DNA of 17,362 nucleotides, from NCBI GenBank assembly GCA_002429085.1, contig DIYR01000195.1, positions 1-17,362 on the forward strand. The letters run 5' to 3'. Each line of letters starts with the position of its first letter. Position 1 is the first letter of the stretch. Source of the DNA: Flavobacteriales bacterium UBA6049. GTDB taxonomy: Bacteria > Bacteroidota > Bacteroidia > Flavobacteriales_G > Salibacteraceae. The notes under the pieces are model-generated. The model was not told the origin of the DNA, ran no database searches, and saw only the letters and a program-made list of their open reading frames with translations. Of the stretch, positions 8,346-15,586 are shown piece after piece. Position numbers and translations under genes: made by a program.

Positions 8346-9191
8346 ATGAATCAATACAGAACAGTACAAAACGATTTCGATCCTCAAAAAATCAGGCCTT
8401 TACTAATTGGAGGGATCGTTCTTATCATCTTATTTGTAGGACTTAGGAGTAGCTTTAAAGTTTTAGAACCTACAGAAAGAGGTGTGGTCTTTAAAAAGTA
8501 CACTTCTGGTTTAGATGTAGAAAATATTAAGTCAGAAGGATTAAACATAATTGCTCCTTGGAACGACTTGATCATTTTCGACATTGCTGAACGTCAGATT
8601 GAAGAAACAATGGATGTGCTTTCGCAAGATGGACTAGGAATTGTAATTGATGTATCATTACGTTACCGACCTATTCCCAACGACATCGGTCACTTGTACC
8701 GAGCATTCCGAATGGATTATGAAACAAGCTTATTACGCCCAGAATTAAGATCTGCTGTAAGAAGAATAATTGGACAATATACGCCCGAAGAATTGTACTC
8801 AACCAAGCGACAAGAAATTGAGCAACGAATAGAAGAATCCACTCGCCAAGTATTGGCTGGTAATCATGTAGAATTAAAAGCTTTACTATTTCGCTCTATT
8901 AAACTACCTAAAACCATCCAAAACTCTATTGAAGAGAAATTAGCGGCCGAACAAGAAGCCCAGAAATACAATTACTTAATCGAAAAAGAGAAAAAAGAAG
9001 CAGAACGCAGAAGAATTGATGCTGAAGGTAAGGCTGTAGCTAACCGTATTTTAAGTGCCAGTATCACCGAAAACATCTTGAAAGAAAAAGGTATTTCAGC
9101 TACAGAAGCATTAGCAAATTCTCCTAATAGTAAAGTGATTGTTGTAGGAAGTGGAAAAGACGGCTTACCAATTATATTAGGAGGAAATTGA
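8346..9191 (+). CDS. Prohibitin/SPFH (Band 7) family membrane protein
   Basis: In this 281-residue protein a single N-terminal membrane segment (about 17-34) is followed by the SPFH domain, with the prohibitin-like EPTERGVVFKK, GLNIIAPW and a long helical stretch (about 195-245, rich in Glu/Lys/Arg/Ala with QEAQKYNYLIEKEKKEAERR). Such proteins assemble into ring-like scaffolds at the cytoplasmic membrane and often modulate FtsH-type proteolysis; that role is inferred from the family. The N-terminal arm before the membrane segment should be cytoplasmic. It is divergent from the aminotransferase gene across a 128-base intergenic region in which I found no convincing promoter boxes. Confidence 0.88.
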   Translation: MNQYRTVQNDFDPQKIRPLLIGGIVLIILFVGLRSSFKVLEPTERGVVFKKYTSGLDVENIKSEGLNIIAPWNDLIIFDIAERQIEETMDVLSQDGLGIVIDVSLRYRPIPNDIGHLYRAFRMDYETSLLRPELRSAVRRIIGQYTPEELYSTKRQEIEQRIEESTRQVLAGNHVELKALLFRSIKLPKTIQNSIEEKLAAEQEAQKYNYLIEKEKKEAERRRIDAEGKAVANRILSASITENILKEKGISATEALANSPNSKVIVVGSGKDGLPIILGGN

Positions 9192-9339
9192 ATTCAAAAC
9201 TTTTAAAGTTTAAAAGCATTGAATTAACGAAACATTATTTTGATTTATACTCCGTTAAACGATGTAAAACAACCGCTAACAGAATCAGGATTGGGTGTTC
9301 GATTTCTATTGACAAACTTCTTTGGAAATCGAACAACTC

Positions 9340-11376
9340 ATGAAAAAAGCAGTGTACTTATTCAGTTGGGCTATTCTAATAGTCAGCATGGTACCATGTG
9401 CTGCACGGGCTGCAGACACACTCATCGCACAATCTACAGTTAAAGAAGCTACCATATTTTTCAAAGGGGCCACCGTTACTCGCTCTACGACTCTCTCCAT
9501 CCCTGCGGGAAATAGCTTCATTCTTTTCTCTCATTTACCTTACCAAATAGAAACACATAGCATTCAGGTTAAAGCCCCCAACGGAATCGCTATCCGATCT
9601 GTTCAACCTGAAAAACTAGAAGTAACAGATATCCACGAATCTGATAACGAAAAACGTTTCGAAGATCAACTAGATTCTATCGAGGTTGTTATTACTCGTT
9701 TTAAAAAAGACCTTATTGTACTAAAACGAGAGCAAGTTGTTTTAAAAGAAAATCAGCGAATCGATAGCAGGCAAGTATCTGCAGAATCTGTAAAGGCATT
9801 AACCGAATTCTTTCATGAACGACATGATGCCATTGAATCTGAAATGATTGATATTGAACTTGCTATTGAAGAAGCACAAGATCATGCAAAAGAAATAATA
9901 GAAGACATTAACCATGAGAAGCTTGATCGATTAAAGCCCAGTACCAACGTACTCACTCGTGTTTACAGTGAAAGCAAACAAGAAGTAGAAATTGAAGTAG
10001 TATACTTTACGAAATCTGCTGGTTGGAACCCTACCTATGATTTTGAAGTAAAAGAACTAAACCAGCCTGTTACGCTGCGTTATAAAGCAGATTTATATCA
10101 ACAAACAGGTGAAAATTGGGATCAGGTAAAACTGAAGTTAACTACTGCCGATCCAACCCACGATGCTAGAATTCCAGAACAACGAACATGGTATATTCAG
10201 CAAGGTAAACCTACTCCAGAAATATCAACTTCTGCAGGAGAAGGATCATTAAAAGGAAAAATAATAGATGAAGAAACAGGTGAACCAATACCATTTGTTA
10301 ATGTAGCTGTTAAACAAAATGGAGAATTAATTACTGGTGGAGCTACCGATTTTGATGGTGTATTCTTTATTAAGCCTATAAATTCTGGTGCTTATCAAAT
10401 AACAGCAAGTGCTATAGGGTTAGAGCCTAAAAGCATTTCGAACGTTTATGTTCATGACAACAAAGTAACTCCCTTAAACATTAAGATGTCTGCCAATGTA
10501 GAAATGCTGGCATCATTTGAAGTGGTAGAATACAAGGTTCCACTATTCGAAAAAGACCAAACTTATTCTGGTGTAACCGTTACTAAAGACGAACTCTACC
10601 GAGGTAGCGGTGGAGGATATACTCGCGATTATAGCGACCTGAACATAAGAGGAGGTAGAAGCGATGAAAATTATGTATTCATTGATGGAATGAAAATTAC
10701 AGGTGGAATGCCTTCTCAATACGGAGATAAATCTCAAACAATTCAACTAAATGCCTTAGCAGATCAGGCTAACGTTAATTTACTAGAATATGAAATCGCA
10801 ACACCATATTCTATTTTGAGTAGCCCAATAGGAACTCAATTAGATTTGAAAGAAGTAGAAATACCTACCGCATATAAGTTTCATTTATACCCATCAACTG
10901 ATGCATATGCACATTTGGTAGCACATATAGGTAACTGGCAATCTTTACGTCTCTTTCCAGGAAAAGCAGGCATCTATTACCAAAACACCTATGTTGGAAG
11001 AACTGATGTAGCTGAGTTTAATGCTAAAGACACTTTGAAACTTATTATCAGCCGTGATTACGATATCATGGTTCGTAAAACGCAAATCAAAGACTACACA
11101 CAAAAAATCAACTATAGTAACAGTTCAAAACAGTATGTAGGCTGGGAATTTGAGCTTGTAAACAAGAAAGATAAAGAAGTTACTGTGGTGGTACATGATC
11201 AGCTTCCAACCTCTAATTCTAAGGACATTAGAATTGAAGTAGAAGAATTAAGTGGTGCAACAGTTGATAAACACTTCTATACCCGTTGGGATAGAAAGTT
11301 AGCCCCACTCGGTACAGACTCTTTCGAATTGAAGTATTACATCAAATATCCTAAGTATGTTTCATTAGGATTTTAG
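9340..11376 (+). CDS. DUF4139 (MuiA-like) envelope protein with carboxypeptidase-regulatory and plug-like insert
   Basis: I chose the ATG at 9340 because it gives a standard signal peptide (MKKAVYLF, hydrophobic core, likely cleavage near ARA-AD), although the frame extends 6 codons up to a TTG at 9322. The 678-residue protein begins with the DUF4140-like VKEATIFFKGATVTR, then a helical coiled region (about 100-195), then the DUF4139 domain, which starts at about 210 and resumes after about 490 to the end. Inserted are a carboxypeptidase-D-regulatory-like domain (303-384, LKGKIIDEETGEPIPFVNV) and a segment resembling a TonB receptor plug (RGGRSDENYVFIDGMKI, 438-454). The family is exported; its function is unknown. 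It ends tail-to-tail with the YiiX gene, the stop codons overlapping. Confidence 0.85.
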   Translation: MKKAVYLFSWAILIVSMVPCAARAADTLIAQSTVKEATIFFKGATVTRSTTLSIPAGNSFILFSHLPYQIETHSIQVKAPNGIAIRSVQPEKLEVTDIHESDNEKRFEDQLDSIEVVITRFKKDLIVLKREQVVLKENQRIDSRQVSAESVKALTEFFHERHDAIESEMIDIELAIEEAQDHAKEIIEDINHEKLDRLKPSTNVLTRVYSESKQEVEIEVVYFTKSAGWNPTYDFEVKELNQPVTLRYKADLYQQTGENWDQVKLKLTTADPTHDARIPEQRTWYIQQGKPTPEISTSAGEGSLKGKIIDEETGEPIPFVNVAVKQNGELITGGATDFDGVFFIKPINSGAYQITASAIGLEPKSISNVYVHDNKVTPLNIKMSANVEMLASFEVVEYKVPLFEKDQTYSGVTVTKDELYRGSGGGYTRDYSDLNIRGGRSDENYVFIDGMKITGGMPSQYGDKSQTIQLNALADQANVNLLEYEIATPYSILSSPIGTQLDLKEVEIPTAYKFHLYPSTDAYAHLVAHIGNWQSLRLFPGKAGIYYQNTYVGRTDVAEFNAKDTLKLIISRDYDIMVRKTQIKDYTQKINYSNSSKQYVGWEFELVNKKDKEVTVVVHDQLPTSNSKDIRIEVEELSGATVDKHFYTRWDRKLAPLGTDSFELKYYIKYPKYVSLGF

Positions 11377-12041
11377 ATCGCCCTCAATTTGATAATCTCT
11401 AATTTATCTGACCTAGAAATAGAACCTGGATTCAATCCAGGTTCTCCTTCAGGAATAGGCTTCTGTAGATCTTCGTAGTACTTTACCCAAACTGGAAAAA
11501 ACTCATCTTGACTTGGCATCTTATAGGTCATGGGGTATAGTTGGAAGAAATCTTCGCCTCCATTTGCGTGTTTGAAACTTTCGTACAATAATTCACTGCA
11601 ATACCAACTTCCATTATCTAACAAAAACTCATGATCATAGGGCTCCCCTACTTTACTCAAAGCATAAGCAGATGCACCATGAATAAGTGATTGATGATCT
11701 TGAGAAACTCTTGCTATTGTAATGTTCTGTAAATGATCTACATCATTGCTACGCTTTAAAAAGTCTTCAACCTTTGTTAAGCGCACTTTACTTCCAATAG
11801 CTTCAATAATTTTCAAACTATCTCCAACTCGCACTACCATAGCGCAATGCGAAAAATCTTTTCCATCTACCCCTTCTGTTACCGCTTCTATTGCATCACA
11901 CAATCCTCCACAGTTTAAATCTTGAAACAACAAATCACCTTCTTGTAGTCTATTTTCAGATTGATCTGAACTACAAGATGAGATCATAGCAATAAGAAGT
12001 AGAAGTGGGAATATAATTTGATATGTCTTTTTTTTCATCAT
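11373..12041 (-). CDS. YiiX/YebB-like (permuted NlpC/P60) cysteine hydrolase, lipoprotein
   Basis: The 222-residue protein has a lipoprotein signal peptide: MMKKK, hydrophobic core, then MISSC with Cys23 as the lipidation site. The mature part opens with EGDLLFQDL (34-42), has FSHCAMVV with His65 and GSWYCSELLYESF with Cys148. This is the circularly permuted papain-like order (His before Cys) of the YiiX/YaeF group. Such enzymes cleave amide or ester bonds in the envelope; the substrate here is unknown. It is convergent with the DUF4139 gene and shares three bases with it at the stops (TAA on -, TAG on +). Two ATGs in tandem at 12036-12041 are possible starts. Confidence 0.85.
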   Translation of the reverse strand: MMKKKTYQIIFPLLLLIAMISSCSSDQSENRLQEGDLLFQDLNCGGLCDAIEAVTEGVDGKDFSHCAMVVRVGDSLKIIEAIGSKVRLTKVEDFLKRSNDVDHLQNITIARVSQDHQSLIHGASAYALSKVGEPYDHEFLLDNGSWYCSELLYESFKHANGGEDFFQLYPMTYKMPSQDEFFPVWVKYYEDLQKPIPEGEPGLNPGSISRSDKLEIIKLRAI

Positions 12042-12043
12042 AG

Positions 12044-12051
12044 CAAAGATG
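12044..12051 (-). promoter_or_regulatory. Candidate -7 box abutting the YiiX start codon
   Basis: On the - strand CATCTTTG, one mismatch from TAnnTTTG, ends 3 bases before the first ATG, and a TTG about 22 bases upstream could be the -33 box. If used, transcription would begin at or inside the tandem ATGs, giving a leaderless mRNA. The evidence is motif match only. Confidence 0.3.
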
Positions 12052-12218
12052 ATTGATTGTCGTTAAAGACTATCAAAAAAGAAACACAGCTTCACTCGTA
12101 AAAACCTCACTACTTATCACAATTTGTTCAAATACTCTTCGATACACACTCAACAATTAAACACCAATTCACACTAATCATGACATTCTATGCAAAATGT
12201 TCCAGATTATCGGATTAG

Positions 12219-12335
12219 CAAGGGGGGACTGGTGGAATAATTGGATATTTGCCTGGAGCAGAGACTGGTAAAGTTGTGCATGATACATTTCAAACAATTG
12301 GATGGTCTCCAAGTGAATCAAGTACTGGATTATGA
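12219..12335 (+). pseudogene. Orphan C-terminal tail of a probable polymorphic toxin
   Basis: After a TAG at 12216-12218 this frame stays open for 38 residues. It reads GGTGGIIGYLPGAETGKV (from 12222), continues as VHDTFQTIGWSPSESSTGL, and ends at the TGA 12333-12335. It has no start codon and looks like the glycine-rich last piece of a larger protein. The run of six G at 12222-12227 is a likely lesion: with one G fewer, the frame joins an upstream stretch reading MFQIIGLARG from 12197. The stop overlaps the next ATG as ATGA, as in toxin-immunity pairs. I could not identify the family. Calling it a toxin tail is inferred from its layout beside an RHS core and small unknown genes. The remaining bases 12052-12218 show no other gene. 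Confidence 0.45.
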
Positions 12336-12727
12336 TGAATGTTTTAACAAAAAGAAATAATGACGAAAGCTTAGAGATTATTGTTATGAATTCTGATCAA
12401 GACGAAATTCTCTATTTTGATTCAATTAGTTTCAAAGTGGCAAAACAAAATGAGATCGAAATCTCTAATTTCAAAACTATTTCCCTTAATCTATTTTGTA
12501 TTAATGAGATAAGAGAAGAAGGGGGGCTCGATCTACAGTTTTTAAGAGTTAATGACGAGATAATAATTCAAATTGGATGGATGCCGGTAGACAATAGGCT
12601 TAGTCAATACCTAAAAGTTTTCGATAAAAAAAAGATGTTGAAGAATAGTAAAGTATATGAAGAAGCATTATCACGTTTTTTTGATGCTGAATTAAATGGA
12701 GATATAGAATTTGGCAAACACCAATGA
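12332..12727 (+). CDS. Unknown small protein, candidate immunity protein
   Basis: The 131-residue acidic soluble protein has no signal peptide and no family I recognise. It is predicted mostly beta in the first half (ESLEIIVMN, DEILYFDSISFKVA) with a helical C-terminal third. Its ATG at 12332 overlaps the stop of the preceding tail fragment (ATGA); a second in-frame ATG follows directly at 12335. Overlap with a toxin-tail fragment, small size and AT-rich codon use fit a cytoplasmic immunity protein, but this rests on context alone. Codon use differs from the housekeeping genes to the left. Confidence 0.6.
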   Translation: MMNVLTKRNNDESLEIIVMNSDQDEILYFDSISFKVAKQNEIEISNFKTISLNLFCINEIREEGGLDLQFLRVNDEIIIQIGWMPVDNRLSQYLKVFDKKKMLKNSKVYEEALSRFFDAELNGDIEFGKHQ

Positions 12728-12898
12728 TTATAAAACTTTACAAATTCCACTTCTTCCAGTTACCCTCCTTCTTTAGCTGACTAAAATGAAGGCTCTTGCA
12801 TAACTCACAAGTCACACAGGATCAAATCATTATCACTGATTTTTCACTTCTGCTGAAAGTGTAATACTAGATATAAATTTCTCTCTGTGTAAAAATAT

Positions 12899-12908
12899 GT
12901 TTTACAAG
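12899..12908 (+). repeat. Leader repeat GTTTTACAAG, copy 1
   Basis: GTTTTACAAG, within TATGTTTTACAAG, lies 12 bases before the ATG of the 12921 gene. The same 10 bases occur before the 15587 gene. With the preceding TA it resembles TAnnTTTG with the last base changed, so it may be a shared promoter or leader of the accessory genes. Confidence 0.4.
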
Positions 12909-12920
12909 AACTAATAATTA

Positions 12921-13376
12921 ATGAAAAGCATAAGTCTAAATAACTTTTTGAAAGGTGAACAATTACCTTTCTTCAATGAGAAGTTTGATCAAAAAAAGGA
13001 ACGTGTAATTGAACTTTTTGGAAGCCCAAAGAAATTTGAAGATTATGGCAATGAAGGCTCTAAGCTTATTTATGACTCGTTTACCTTTACATTTGATGAT
13101 AAAGATCTGTTAGAAAACTGGTCTCTTGAGTTTAATCATAATGAAACCCATAATTTTCTCATTGGTTGCCAAAATGAACTGAATCTTTCTCACGAGACTC
13201 AAATACATGAGTTTTTGAGCTGTATTTCCACTCTTGGTTTCAAAATTGGAGTTCGATTTATTTTTCAAGATGTAATTGTTTTCTACACTGGAAATAATGA
13301 CTTCCGAATTGAATTTTACTTTGAAGCAACTCAGGGAAAATTGAAACACATATTTAAGTTTATTTCTAGGAAATAA
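12921..13376 (+). CDS. Unknown 151-residue protein, possible immunity gene
   Basis: A soluble protein without a signal peptide and of no family I recognise. It opens with a helical stretch (MKSISLNNFLKGEQL), then KERVIELFGSPKKFEDYG, then a series of beta strands rich in Phe (YDSFTFTFDDKDLLENWSLEF; VRFIFQDVIVFYTG). The pattern 'LFG.P..' followed by an aspartate/tyrosine-rich beta sheet recalls small immunity-like proteins, but that is only an impression. It stands between an orphan toxin tail and a decayed RHS core, which makes a displaced immunity gene the best guess. Composition is AT-rich like the other accessory genes. Its stop merges into the AAATAACAGTAA sequence that recurs at 15550. 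Confidence 0.6.
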   Translation: MKSISLNNFLKGEQLPFFNEKFDQKKERVIELFGSPKKFEDYGNEGSKLIYDSFTFTFDDKDLLENWSLEFNHNETHNFLIGCQNELNLSHETQIHEFLSCISTLGFKIGVRFIFQDVIVFYTGNNDFRIEFYFEATQGKLKHIFKFISRK

Positions 13377-13382
13377 CAGTAA
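13371..13382 (+). repeat. Short repeat AAATAACAGTAA, copy 1
   Basis: The 12-mer at the end of the 12921 gene, including its stop, recurs exactly at 15550-15561, just before the leader of the 15587 gene. The bases that follow are partly alike in both places (an A-rich stretch leading to ACAA..CC). It may mark an old recombination edge or be chance in AT-rich DNA. Confidence 0.3.
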
Positions 13383-13541
13383 AGATTTCAAAAGAACAAA
13401 ACCCATATTCTGGATAACCGTTCGCGCATAGTTGTAATACGAACAGGAAGCGCTTTTCCTGAAGATATTACTGGAAAGTATATGTATTAGAAAGCCATTT
13501 AGGCAGCGGCTTATTGCGCTTAAAACACCTCTTGGGGTGGA
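13383..13541 (+). pseudogene. RHS (SpvB/Tc-type) repeat region, frameshifted 5' fragment
   Basis: No start codon is present. In one frame from 13404 it reads HILDNRSRIVVIRTGSAFPE and continues DITGKY to 13481, then stops at 13488. Skipping two bases (the sequence TATAT, 13479-13483) gives VLESHLGSGLLRLKHLLG from 13484 in another frame. Together these match the 'DNRSRIALVRTG...KYVLSDHLGS' stretch before the RHS core in SpvB/Tc-like proteins. The frame returns to the first one only if one G of the G4 run at 13534-13537 is removed, giving GGPVIDREE. Two small lesions therefore break this fragment, and everything upstream of it in a normal RHS protein is missing. Confidence 0.7.
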
Positions 13542-14150
13542 CCTGTAATTGATCGTGAGGAAACCACTTTCCGGTTCGCGAAGACCGCTGAAAAGAAAGC
13601 GATAACTGAGCAATATTACCCATCTGGCGATTCCTCACTCCGCACTTTTTCTAAAAAACGCTTCCGCTATGTAGGCAAAGAAGGGCGGAGAAAAATAGGT
13701 CTGGGAGATCTGTTTTTTGAACGAGCCAGCCTGTGCGTAGGGGAAAGTGGCCTCTATTATTACGGAGCACGCTACTACGCAGCCTGGACATGCCGGTTTA
13801 TTTCTGTTGACCCACTGGCTGCTGATTATGCCCATTTAACGCCCTACAATAATGCGGGAAACAAGGTCATCAATTCGGTGGATATAGATGGGATGCAAGG
13901 CGAGAATGAGGCGAAATCCGAAGGAAATATAAACTCTGAAACGACTACAGGCAAAAAGACTAACAATCCAGAATCTAATATCCACCTAATAAATACTCAT
14001 TCATCAACTGCACAACTTAGAAAGGAAGAATTACAGTCTACCAAAGATGATATTTCCTCCTTAGAGAAAAAAATTAAAACTCTAGAAGAAAATTCTGATA
14101 GCCTAGCAGATAACTTAGATGCAGCAAAAAAAAGAACTCAAACAACTTAA
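13524..14150 (+). pseudogene. RHS-repeat-associated core domain with start of its tail
   Basis: The frame is open from 13524 (no good start codon) to TAA at 14148-14150. In order it shows GGPVIDREE, QYYPSGDSSLRTFSKKRFRY, VGKE, SGLYYYGARYYAAWTCRF, ISVDPLAADYAHLTPYNNAG and NKVINSVDIDGMQG, which is a textbook RHS core just before the variable tail. An ATG at 13878 lies inside GMQG, so a start there would hide the core. After the core come a Ser/Asn-rich linker and the first half of a coiled coil. Two extra segments (about 13563-13613 and 13686-13745) are absent from the usual core spacing. The core is GC-richer than its flanks. Normally the core closes a sugar-coated shell around the toxin; here it cannot be made whole. 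Confidence 0.8.
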
Positions 14151-14695
14151 AAGTAAGAGACGTTCATTACAAAACGAAGTCAAAACCGAGACTAAACTTG
14201 CCAAAAAGGTTGATTCCGCTATTAAGAATGTATCGTTGAGATCTGATCACACAAAGCATTTAGGACAAAAGTTTGGAGTATCAGGAGCAGAAGATTTTGG
14301 ATTTACAGTAGGTGCAAGTTTTGATTTATATGGTGATATTAGTAAAGCAATTGACGAAAACGCAAAAACAGACATCCTATTAGTCTATATAACCATTAGT
14401 GATATTCCCAAAACATCCAATGGAATGCAACCATTAGGAACCACAAATAAAGTGGAACATGTTGAGGATCATAGATATTCAAAGACATCAATTACCATAG
14501 ATGAATCAGTTATAGATCAATTTGCAGTTTTAACAAATGAATTAGGAGACCTTTATTTCGATTTAGTCCTAATTAAAAAAGTATGCAGAAGACGAAAACA
14601 TATCTTTCGAAAAAGCCCATGATATTCTTCACAAAAAGAATACTTTAATATCCAAATCATTTTCAAATTATGTTCAGAGAATATTCAAATATTAG
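14119..14695 (+). pseudogene. RHS tail: second half of coiled coil plus unrecognised C-terminal domain
   Basis: This part continues the core after one base is removed from the A8 run at 14126-14133, giving LDAAKKELKQLKSKRRSLQN in register with the upstream heptads. The frame starting at 14119 ends at 14622 in KKVCRRRKHIFRKSP. Removing one A from the A6 run at 14575-14580 instead gives KKYAEDENISFEKAHDILHK to a TAG at 14693-14695, a more protein-like ending. The roughly 75-residue coiled coil (about 14010-14230) is followed by an alpha/beta-looking domain (KHLGQKFGVSGAEDFGFTVG, then TDILLVYITISDIP, then SITIDESVIDQFAVLTNEL). I recognise no family. It holds the place of an RHS toxin, but toxicity is only inferred. 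Confidence 0.6.
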
Positions 14696-15515
14696 ATATC
14701 AATCATTGAGTATTGTTGTTTTCTATTTAACCCTTGTTATTAGCACACCATCATTTACTCAAAATGTAGCATATTACTCAGAAAATAATCTCATCTTTTA
14801 TCCAACAGATGGAACTTTTATTACAATACAAAAATGGAAAGCAAATAAATTTGAATCATTAGAAGAACTAAGAGCTTGTGGACTAATAGAAGATATTTAC
14901 ATTTCAGCACATGTAGAATATTCTGATAGTGTTTTAAACGGATCAATCACTTATTTCTTAAACGATTCTGTATTAATTATAGAAGGAAACATGTGTTCTG
15001 GTATACCCTGCGGGATATTTAGTACATATACTCCTGAGTGTACTAATGGACGCATTACTAGTAGACTGCATTCTTTAATAAACTTTTCTCGTTTAACGGG
15101 GTTGAAAGAAGGGAACAGTCAATACTACGCCAGCTCAATACACTGGTATACAAACTTTAACCATAAAGAAGTCTCAGATTACTTACGACCTTGGATTACT
15201 ACCTATTATTCGGATGGTTTAAAAAATGGAGCGGAAATATACTATAACCAATATGGACAAATTACGCTATATGAATTATATAAAAACGGCACTCTGGAAG
15301 ATGGAAAATATCTAACCCGATGGGGAGTTATCAAAAACAAGAATGGTGAGTGTCAATATGTTTGGAAATATGACTCACAGGGAAAAATAGTCACAACAGA
15401 ATTTAAAGTCCCTTTTATTCGTAAATATTTAAGTTTTAACAAGCTCAAATTTCCATTGAAAAAACTCGTAAAAGGTAAAATCACTTATGAGGATTATCTT
15501 AAGTCAAGGCTCTAA
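14670..15515 (+). CDS. Exported MORN/YwqK-like repeat protein
   Basis: The 281-residue protein has a signal peptide (about residues 8-31, LSIVVFYLTLVISTPSFT, cleavage before or after Q). Its ATG lies inside the end of the repaired RHS tail (26-base overlap). The mature part has repeating short strands with G/N turns, such as YYSDGLKNGAEIYYNQYGQI (179-198) and YKNGTLEDGKYL (204-215), like MORN_2/YwqK-type repeats. Five cysteines (70, 109, 114, 124, 228) could form disulfides outside the cytoplasm. The function is not known to me. Tight placement behind an RHS tail makes it a candidate protective or immunity factor working in the periplasm. Confidence 0.7.
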   Translation: MFREYSNIRYQSLSIVVFYLTLVISTPSFTQNVAYYSENNLIFYPTDGTFITIQKWKANKFESLEELRACGLIEDIYISAHVEYSDSVLNGSITYFLNDSVLIIEGNMCSGIPCGIFSTYTPECTNGRITSRLHSLINFSRLTGLKEGNSQYYASSIHWYTNFNHKEVSDYLRPWITTYYSDGLKNGAEIYYNQYGQITLYELYKNGTLEDGKYLTRWGVIKNKNGECQYVWKYDSQGKIVTTEFKVPFIRKYLSFNKLKFPLKKLVKGKITYEDYLKSRL

Positions 15516-15549
15516 TTTATCATTTGATTTGGTGTAATTTAGCTTAAGA

Positions 15550-15571
15550 AAATAACAGTAAGTTTTACAAG
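15550..15571 (+). repeat. AAATAACAGTAA plus leader GTTTTACAAG, second copies
   Basis: AAATAACAGTAA (15550-15561) is followed directly by GTTTTACAAG (15562-15571), 15 bases before the ATG at 15587. The first matches 13371-13382 and the second matches 12899-12908. TAAGTTTT inside it is one base off the TAnnTTTG box, so a promoter is possible. Confidence 0.4.
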
Positions 15572-15586
15572 CCAACAACCAATTCA

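Noticed and set aside
9195..9230. AT-only inverted repeat after the prohibitin gene as a terminator
   Set aside because: The arms (AAACTTT/AAAGTTT) leave almost no loop, contain a single GC pair per arm, and no T-tract follows.
9240..9443. A 67-residue + strand frame before the DUF4139 gene
   Set aside because: It overlaps the signal peptide of the DUF4139 protein in another frame and has no support of its own.
13110..13613. A 167-residue open frame on the - strand
   Set aside because: It runs antisense across the 12921 gene and the RHS core fragment, has no recognisable features, and both opposite-strand readings are clearly more protein-like.
13635..13835. A 66-residue open frame on the - strand
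   Set aside because: It is the antisense shadow of the RHS core (YYYGARYYAAW and VDPLA region).
14119..14150. Programmed -1 ribosomal frameshift at the A8 run
   Set aside because: Going from the core frame to the tail frame needs +1 (or -2), not -1, so a classic A-AAA-AAG slip does not join them. An indel or transcriptional slippage fits better.
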